From a virus: DNA of 21,679 bases. Numbering within the stretch: position 1 is the stretch's first letter; every line of letters begins with the position of its first letter. The DNA is taken from positions 1-21,679 of the IMG/VR virus record IMGVR_UViG_3300027736_000280; one strand, 5' to 3'. The translations under genes and the position numbers were made by a program. The notes under the pieces were generated by a model. That model was not told the DNA's origin and ran no database searches. It saw only the letters and a program-made list of their open reading frames with translations. Positions 16,424 through 21,679 of this stretch are shown one piece after another.

Positions 16424-17362
16424 TTATCCTCCCGTAGCTCCTGTAAGGTTTATTCCATTTGGTCCAGTTATTCCATTAGGTCCGGTCAATCCAGTAACTC
16501 CTAATATCCCAGTAGGTCCAGTATTAGGTAATGATACAGGAGTATTATTCTGTGCTGGCGTAGTAGGAAGATCTGGTGTATTTTCTCTGGTAACCCTTAC
16601 TGTTTGACTTGTTGCTAATTGCTCAAAGCTAGATGCTAGTGTTGAATTAACACCAGGTGTAGCTGGCATTTTACTGTCTACTGATATAGCTAATTTTTTT
16701 AAGAAGTCCCAAAGAGGTTCTGCACATACAGCAGAAAAAACAGGAGAGTGTCCGAGATTAGTTGTTTTACCATCCATCCAAACCTCTTCAGAAGAATGTT
16801 TAATTCTAGTAACCGCAGTATTCTCTATCTCTTGATCTGCATATTTAGTTATTTTACCACCTTTTAATTCTATTGAAGCTGTATCATCTGCGTGAGTTAT
16901 TAGTATAGAATTGTCATTCCTTATTATAATTTTAGAATCTTTTAAATCTATTACAAGACCTTTCTCTACAGTATAGTACATTTTTAATCTTTCTATACCA
17001 TCGTATATAAGAGAATGAGCACCATCATAACTAACTCTTATCTCGTCTATTAAATCGGGTGATAATTCCTGTACTGCTTTATATTCTGGACTATAATAGT
17101 TACCATTATTAAATTGCACATGAACTACTGAACCTAACTTAGGAACAGATATTCTACCAGATCCTCCGCCTAATCCGTAGCTCATCTCAAATCTTTGATG
17201 CGACCAAGGTAGATCCACATCTTCTATTTGATCAAATAGTCCAAAAACACGTATCTTTGCTCTTCCTCTAAATTCTGGATCTTTATTATCAACCACAACA
17301 CCCAAATAATGGGTTATCTCCGTATTTGGTCTTTCTAATTTTTCTCTATTAACTAAGCTCAT
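16424..17362 (-). CDS. Baseplate spike protein, gp5/VgrG-like OB fold, with collagen-like tail
   Basis: This 312-residue protein is the likely central spike on the hub. Residues 19-100 match the gp5/VgrG OB-fold module: YLGVVVDNKDPEFRGRAKIRV, then LPWSH, the Gly-rich GLGGGSG turn, VPKLGSVVHVQFNNG and the short terminal strands. Residues ~105-205 are beta-strand-rich with a repeating Ile/Lys/Asp pattern and could form the triple-stranded stem. At 212-230 CAEPLWDFLKKLAISVDSK forms a likely helix. Residues 282-306 are Gly-X-Y triplets of collagen type. T4 gp5 carries a lysozyme domain after the OB fold; none is visible here (the length leaves no room), so wall cutting must be done elsewhere. It lies two genes after the gp27-like hub, as expected for a hub-spike pair. 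No Shine-Dalgarno sequence is present. Confidence 0.8.
   Translation of the reverse strand: MSLVNREKLERPNTEITHYLGVVVDNKDPEFRGRAKIRVFGLFDQIEDVDLPWSHQRFEMSYGLGGGSGRISVPKLGSVVHVQFNNGNYYSPEYKAVQELSPDLIDEIRVSYDGAHSLIYDGIERLKMYYTVEKGLVIDLKDSKIIIRNDNSILITHADDTASIELKGGKITKYADQEIENTAVTRIKHSSEEVWMDGKTTNLGHSPVFSAVCAEPLWDFLKKLAISVDSKMPATPGVNSTLASSFEQLATSQTVRVTRENTPDLPTTPAQNNTPVSLPNTGPTGILGVTGLTGPNGITGPNGINLTGATGG
16427..16519 (-). repeat. Collagen-like Gly-X-Y triplets at the C-terminus of the spike protein
   Basis: Residues 282-306 read GPT GIL GVT GLT GPN GIT GPN GIN, followed by LTGATGG after a one-step break. Eight uninterrupted triplets with Pro or Ile at X and often Thr or Asn at Y resemble phage and bacterial collagen-like segments, which trimerise without hydroxyproline. 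A trimeric gp5-like spike would suit such a tail. The tract is short, so it may be a flexible or trimer-locking tail rather than a long rod. Confidence 0.8.
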
Positions 17363-17384
17363 ATAAAATTATAGTTAATTTTGA

Positions 17385-19775
17385 TTAGGAGTTTTCGGAA
17401 TTATTAGATTTAGTATAAGTCCTTCCTAAATTAATTTGAGGCTGCGCGGGAATATCTTTATATTCATCCGTCCTAATAGATTCATAATTTCTTCCTTTGC
17501 CTCCTAAATCAGGTCCTGGTACATTTTTATAAACATCACCCATACTATCATTAAATTCTTTAATTGAATCTTTATATTCCCTGTCATTTACTTTAGGGTA
17601 TTTATTATCCGCATCTGGGTATACTTTAATAAAATTAGGAGCAAGTCCTATTTCAGCCTCTGGGTATTCGTTACCTCCTGCTTGTGAATATTGTCTATCA
17701 GGTGCTCCTAGATCCGATCCTGGCACATTAGAATAGACATCGCCCACCGGTTCATCATAAACCCTACCCATCACACCTAAATCGCTGCCAGGGACATTAG
17801 AATACTCGTCTCCTCCTGCTTGTGGATATTGTCTATCAGGTGCTCCTAAATCTGCACCCGGAACAGTGGAATAGGTATCTCCAGAAGGTATTGGATAAAT
17901 TCTTTCAGGAACACCAGAATCTTTTCCGGGTACATTATTATACTCATCTGATTCATTTTTTTTATATTGCCTATCAGGTACACCTAAATCTGTACCAGGC
18001 ACTGTGGGATAAGCATCACCTTCAGGGACTGGATAAACTCTTCCAGGAACACCCGAATCTGCCCCGGGTACATTTTTATACTCATCCGTATCATTTGAAG
18101 GATATTGTCTATCTGGTCCTCCTAAATCTGAACCAGGTACATCAGGATAAACGTCCCCTGATAAAGTACCTGGGGGATTAGTACTACCGCCTAAAGCATT
18201 TCCTAAATTTTCGTTATTCTGTGAGGAAGTTCCAGTATAAGCATCTTCTTTAATAGTGGGATATTGTCTTTGTCCTGGCCCTCCTAGACCTTGTCCTTGC
18301 GGGGTATTATCTTTAATAGGATTAGGTATTCCATTATTCTTAAGATCGTTAAATGTATTAGCTACAGAAAATCCACTTCTTAAAGATGCACCAGCATTCA
18401 TACCACCTAGTCCATAAATATTACCTAGTAAAGCATTTTCTAATTTAGAAACACCTATATTCTTAAGATCTGCAACAGTATTAGTTATAAAATTGGAAGC
18501 CATCTCTTTAAAAAACTCAGCAGGATCATTTTCGTCCATAACAAGATCTGATATTCCTTGAGTTCCTACGTAATCGTATTCTCTGTATCCTGTCGTTAAA
18601 GATCCCCATGTGTCATTAATAACCATTTGTTTGACGTTATCATTCTTTCCAATAATATCGGCTAATTGATTGAATTGTATTTTATAATCCTTAACCCTGC
18701 CGACATGTATTTTAAATTTATTAGTCACTGCTGAACCTCCTTTATTATCTATAGTCCCATATGATGGATAGCTATCATCAAAATCAAATTCACATTGATC
18801 AAATTGATAAATAAAAGCATACGGACCTAACTCGTCAGTGCCTAAGGTATTATTTTCAGGGGGAGCTTTTTCTGTGTTTGTACTTTTTTGATTAAGTCCA
18901 GATATTTTATCTAAAAATCCTGTTTGTGAATTAAAACTATCTAAAGCATTAGCAGCTTTTGCAACAGAAGGTATAGAGAATGGATTTAGTACATCATTAA
19001 TTCCATAACTTAATTGTATATTTCTAATCTCCGTTATAACCAGCCACATTCTAAATTTTCTAAGATTCTCAGGAAGCATTGATCTTTGATATTTATAATC
19101 ATAAATAGCTTTTCTGTAAAGTTCGGAAAGAGCAAACATTCTCATATCAATAGATTCTAAACAATCTATTGTTAAAGTACCCATTCTTTGAGGTTTACCT
19201 GCTGCTTTATGTACGTTTTTTATATCAGATTTTAATAATTGATCTAATCCAGATATATTTTGAAAGTAATATGGACTATTTTTGTTTATATAAAGAAATC
19301 CATTTCTGAATGCGTTAAGCATATCTTTTCTTTGCGTGGATCTTTGAAATAAATATTCTTGAGCACCCATATAAGCAAATTGTTCTTGTGGATCAAAAGC
19401 ACCATAATTTTCTAGCATTCCATTAATTTGGAATTTTGATCCATAAAAGAAACTGGAACCGCCAGTTACAAAAGAAGGATCCGTTGGCTGTTCCCTATAA
19501 TCACCTGTTGCACCTGTTGAACCTTCAACACCTGTAGCTTTAGCTGGATTTTTATAAGGGCTAAATAATGGAGATGGTGCTAAAAATGTCTCCGGATCTA
19601 TCTGATTAGAAATACCCTCATCAAAGATAAATCTAAAATGTAAATATGTAGGGTCTTCTTTTTTTCCGTGCTTAGAGGTGGAAATCCCTTTTAGAAATTT
19701 TTCCCTTTGATAATCTATTTTTCTATTTAAAGATTTTTTTACCTCGTCACCAAAATCACCAAAAAAATCTGCCAT
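17385..19775 (-). CDS. Tail-tube/baseplate-associated protein with eleven C-terminal 23-residue repeats
   Basis: This 796-residue protein lies between the hub and spike genes. Residues 1-110 include a short Gly-X-Y-like stretch (GVEGSTGATG). Residues ~199-255 (IDCLESIDMRMFALSELYRK, LRKFRMWLVITEIRNI) and ~316-375 (LGPYAFIYQFDQCEFDFDDS, then FKIHVGRVKDYKIQFNQL) have the feel of tail-tube or tube-initiator proteins of the T4 gp48/gp54 type, an inference from pattern and context only. Residues 420-540 are low-complexity, Gly/Asn/Pro-rich. Residues 540-791 form eleven repeats, described separately. The gene follows the hub gene by 14 bases and precedes the spike gene by 22. Its leader is TTTTTAAAAAATG with no Shine-Dalgarno sequence. 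The repeats make a structural display or tether role likely for the C-terminal third. Confidence 0.75.
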   Translation of the reverse strand: MADFFGDFGDEVKKSLNRKIDYQREKFLKGISTSKHGKKEDPTYLHFRFIFDEGISNQIDPETFLAPSPLFSPYKNPAKATGVEGSTGATGDYREQPTDPSFVTGGSSFFYGSKFQINGMLENYGAFDPQEQFAYMGAQEYLFQRSTQRKDMLNAFRNGFLYINKNSPYYFQNISGLDQLLKSDIKNVHKAAGKPQRMGTLTIDCLESIDMRMFALSELYRKAIYDYKYQRSMLPENLRKFRMWLVITEIRNIQLSYGINDVLNPFSIPSVAKAANALDSFNSQTGFLDKISGLNQKSTNTEKAPPENNTLGTDELGPYAFIYQFDQCEFDFDDSYPSYGTIDNKGGSAVTNKFKIHVGRVKDYKIQFNQLADIIGKNDNVKQMVINDTWGSLTTGYREYDYVGTQGISDLVMDENDPAEFFKEMASNFITNTVADLKNIGVSKLENALLGNIYGLGGMNAGASLRSGFSVANTFNDLKNNGIPNPIKDNTPQGQGLGGPGQRQYPTIKEDAYTGTSSQNNENLGNALGGSTNPPGTLSGDVYPDVPGSDLGGPDRQYPSNDTDEYKNVPGADSGVPGRVYPVPEGDAYPTVPGTDLGVPDRQYKKNESDEYNNVPGKDSGVPERIYPIPSGDTYSTVPGADLGAPDRQYPQAGGDEYSNVPGSDLGVMGRVYDEPVGDVYSNVPGSDLGAPDRQYSQAGGNEYPEAEIGLAPNFIKVYPDADNKYPKVNDREYKDSIKEFNDSMGDVYKNVPGPDLGGKGRNYESIRTDEYKDIPAQPQINLGRTYTKSNNSENS
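17400..18158 (-). repeat. Eleven tandem 23-residue (69-base) repeats, alternating in two types
   Basis: Residues 540-791 of the 796-residue protein divide into eleven units of 23 residues (one of 22). The consensus is D-x-Y-x-x-V-P-G-x-D, then L/S-G-x-P-x-R-x-Y-P and four variable residues. Units 1, 3, 5 and 7 are one type (start GD, contain DLG and DRQY). Units 2, 4 and 6 are mostly another (start TDEY, SDEY or GDEY; contain DSGVP and GRVY or ERIY). This implies duplication of 46-residue pairs. Units 8 and 9 are decayed (they keep the Y and K/R positions), while unit 10 is again close to consensus and unit 11 is partial. A further half-unit (LGGPGQRQYP) lies upstream near residue 495. Base identity between units is high but not perfect. 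Confidence 0.9.
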
Positions 19776-19789
19776 TTTTTAAAAATTAT

Positions 19790-21403
19790 TTATCCAGCAA
19801 ATATGCTGCTTTTTATTTTGCCAACTTCTTGTTGTAATATAGTAGATGAATTTTTAACTAAATCATTAAATTGTGCATCATCAACTTTAGTATCTAATGT
19901 CTTAGGATCTGAAATAATCCCAGGATTTAAAGTCCATTGTTTTTTACCAAGAATCATATTTTGATATATCCCATCAATAGGATTAAACTCTAAATTAAAA
20001 CCAAGAACAACATAATTACCAGAAAGAAATACGTTAGGTACTCTTTTATCACCATCAGGTGCTACAGAAGCTTTTTTTCCTCCTGGACCCATTGCAGAAT
20101 CTGAAGAAGCTGTAGTACTTCCCTCACTCATAATAATTACAGGGAATGTTTGACCCCTATATAAAAAAGGAGTCCATGCTCTATTTCTCACTTTTAATAG
20201 AGTCTTGTAACTATCATTTCTATTAAGTATATTTTGTATAGATGCTTGTTGAAAATTTTCGTGAACATTATCAAAGTACATCGTACCTATATAAGTTTTC
20301 TTTTCCTCGTCCTTATATACATCCTCACCTAATCTTCCTTTATTTAAAGTGTCTCTTGAACTTAAATCCTTATTAGTTACAGATTCTATAGAATATTCAA
20401 CGAACTTATTTTTAGGCTTATCTGATTTTAATTTATCATCGTAGAATTGAATCTTTTGAAAATAGCCTAGATCCTTATTAATAGCTCCAGAGTTTTGTTC
20501 CAAAGCAATATCTTTAATAAAAAGTGGGGACTTCTCAAATTGTGTTGAATTTGTAAGAATAATAGGAAATTCAACTTCCGCAGGTTCTGCACCACCACTT
20601 AAATCACCTATTGAATCCACACCATAAGCCATTCTCATTGTGTCAATTTTAGAATTCTGTTCGTCAAATTGTTTTTTAAGATTTACTAGATTTATATTAT
20701 AATATTGATCTATCCAACAATCAAAATAATCATCCTCTCCTAACCAAGCACCATTAACTATATTTTTTATAAAAGATTCATAATCAAGATTAGGGGAAAG
20801 CCAATTCATTGAATCCTTCATCTTTACTTCGTTAGAAGCATATCCTAGACCAAGATCTTCCGCTATTTTTATTAATGCGTCTGTACTTGTTCCTCTAATA
20901 TTCTTACATATATGTTTATAAAGTTTTGGTATTCTCACTTCAGCCATTATTGTGAACGAAAGAAATTTACCAGTCGATGGTTCATTTGTGTTATACGGTC
21001 CATTATTAAAAGGAGATATCACCTCGTTTATAATAAAATCCATTCTAATAGGTTTAAATAATTCACCAAACGGCCTTATATATAAAGAAACTATATCCCC
21101 ATCTTTGGGATAGGCAGTGAAAAGAAATCTCTCATCTATTGTTTCAAATCTAAATAAAAGTGTGGGTTTAAACCCAGTCAGATCAAGATTAAAATATTTA
21201 ATACCTGTAATAGTAGCACTATTGATTCTTACCAAAGGCTCAGCTAATCCAGTATATTTTTTTTGTATATTTCCAGATTTTTTGTCATTTTCTGATATAT
21301 CTCCATCTTGTGAAGATGTGTCAACTATTCCTAATTCGTCCAATAATATAGTGGGATCTCTATATTGTAATATAGCTTTCCTTAAATTAAATTCTACTGC
21401 CAT
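19790..21403 (-). CDS. Baseplate hub protein, gp27/gpD-like
   Basis: This 537-residue protein resembles the gp27/gpD hub fold that forms the trimeric ring on which the spike sits. Visible elements are PLVRINSATITGIKYFNLDL (about residue 57), YPKDGDIVSLYI (~98-110), a helix-turn with TSTDALIKIAEDLGLGY (~172), a WLSPNLDYESFIKNIV helix (~200), and WIDQYYNINLVNL (~230-243). The last, a Trp-Ile-Asp strand followed by an aromatic and Asn-rich strand, is very typical of hub proteins in T4-like phages. The C-terminal half (NRAWTPFLYRGQTFPVIIM, GNYVVLGFNLEFNP) is beta-rich. It is longer than T4 gp27 (391). The start follows tandem TAA-TAA stops of the previous gene by zero bases, so translation is probably coupled. 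Confidence is high for a hub role and moderate for gp27 rather than a related hub protein. Confidence 0.75.
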   Translation of the reverse strand: MAVEFNLRKAILQYRDPTILLDELGIVDTSSQDGDISENDKKSGNIQKKYTGLAEPLVRINSATITGIKYFNLDLTGFKPTLLFRFETIDERFLFTAYPKDGDIVSLYIRPFGELFKPIRMDFIINEVISPFNNGPYNTNEPSTGKFLSFTIMAEVRIPKLYKHICKNIRGTSTDALIKIAEDLGLGYASNEVKMKDSMNWLSPNLDYESFIKNIVNGAWLGEDDYFDCWIDQYYNINLVNLKKQFDEQNSKIDTMRMAYGVDSIGDLSGGAEPAEVEFPIILTNSTQFEKSPLFIKDIALEQNSGAINKDLGYFQKIQFYDDKLKSDKPKNKFVEYSIESVTNKDLSSRDTLNKGRLGEDVYKDEEKKTYIGTMYFDNVHENFQQASIQNILNRNDSYKTLLKVRNRAWTPFLYRGQTFPVIIMSEGSTTASSDSAMGPGGKKASVAPDGDKRVPNVFLSGNYVVLGFNLEFNPIDGIYQNMILGKKQWTLNPGIISDPKTLDTKVDDAQFNDLVKNSSTILQQEVGKIKSSIFAG

Positions 21404-21406
21404 TTA

Positions 21407-21679
21407 TTATCTTTTAAAAATATTCTTCTGTGCAAGCTTAGACTTTATATCAGTAATAGAAACATTCTTTTTTGTCTTAGTTCTACAAGTTCCTATATCA
21501 GGTCCAAATATTAATCTTCCGCCCTCAACTAATATTTGTTGTTCCCCTTCTTTTAACATATTAGGAGGAAGAGGGGTTTCTGTTAAATTTGATATATTTT
21601 TTGAATTCAAATATTCAAGTCTTTCTTGACTGACCTGTGATATTTTTTCCTGTAATTCTTTTCTAAATGATTTAGCTTT
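21407..21679 (-). CDS. C-terminal end of an unassigned virion/tail protein (partial, 5' end beyond window)
   Basis: The frame is open to the window edge and ends with two TAA codons, giving the last 90 residues. A TTG near 21610 could look like a start, but the frame continues upstream without a stop and with a charged helix (RKELQEKISQVSQERLEYL), so the gene most likely begins outside the window. The rest reads LPPNMLKEGEQQILVEGGRL and ends basic (KKNVSITDIKSKLAQKNIFKR). I do not recognise it. Its position, immediately before the hub gene with zero bases between the second stop and the hub ATG, makes a tail or baseplate assembly protein likely. Confidence 0.65.
   Translation of the reverse strand, partial: KAKSFRKELQEKISQVSQERLEYLNSKNISNLTETPLPPNMLKEGEQQILVEGGRLIFGPDIGTCRTKTKKNVSITDIKSKLAQKNIFKR

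Noticed and set aside
17400-18158. Regularly spaced DNA repeats as a possible CRISPR array
   Set aside because: The 69-base periodicity is in frame, contiguous without unique spacers, and encodes a conserved 23-residue unit, so it is a protein repeat.
21407-21610. TTG start giving a complete 67-residue gene
   Set aside because: The frame continues open upstream to the window edge with a plausible charged helix, so a partial longer gene is more likely.
1-21679. tRNA genes, rRNA, integrase, attachment sites or insertion sequences
   Set aside because: None could be seen by reading either strand; gaps between genes are too short or too AT-rich to hold a tRNA fold I could support.

Overview
The window is a block of virion genes from a large, AT-rich, tailed phage with a contractile (T4-type) tail. 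All genes lie on the minus strand, so transcription runs from high to low coordinates. The order of functions supports this reading: a gp27-type baseplate hub, a gp5-type spike with an OB fold, then gp25-, gp6/J- and probable gp7-type baseplate wedge proteins. The host is probably a member of Bacteroidota. The MetK carried here has the Bacteroidota-type sequence, and most start codons have no Shine-Dalgarno sequence but an A/T-rich leader, as is usual in that phylum. Host and phage lineage are inferences; no database search was possible.

Layout in the direction of transcription: (1) 21679-16424 holds the tail of an unassigned protein cut by the window edge, the gp27-like hub, a tube/baseplate-like protein ending in eleven 23-residue repeats, and the gp5-like spike ending in a collagen-like Gly-X-Y tail. 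(2) 16422-11251 is one 1723-residue unassigned virion protein with an SG[S/T] linker, a Cys cluster and a Pro-rich hydrophobic block. (3) 11194-10085 encodes a protein built of S1 RNA-binding domains. (4) About 10068-8520 is an island of host-like composition carrying a complete metK, with a headless C-terminal reading frame upstream and unassigned host-like sequence downstream. (5) 8434-6210 holds an amidoligase-like protein with a C-terminal beta-helix and a 259-residue probable neck/tail protein. (6) 6082-1 is the wedge cluster: gp25-like, gp6/J-like, an 81-residue orphan, and a protein of at least 1254 residues, probably gp7-like, that enters a beta-propeller-like motif at the window edge.

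The structural genes are packed tightly. Four junctions have exactly one base between stop and start, consistent with coupled translation of baseplate parts made together. The three non-structural genes in the middle (S1-like protein, MetK, amidoligase-like protein) are the unusual part. They could act on translation, S-adenosylmethionine supply and peptide-bond-type modification, and they sit inside a morphogenesis operon. MetK is clearly a recent arrival by base and codon composition. No tRNA, CRISPR array, insertion sequence or integration site was seen.
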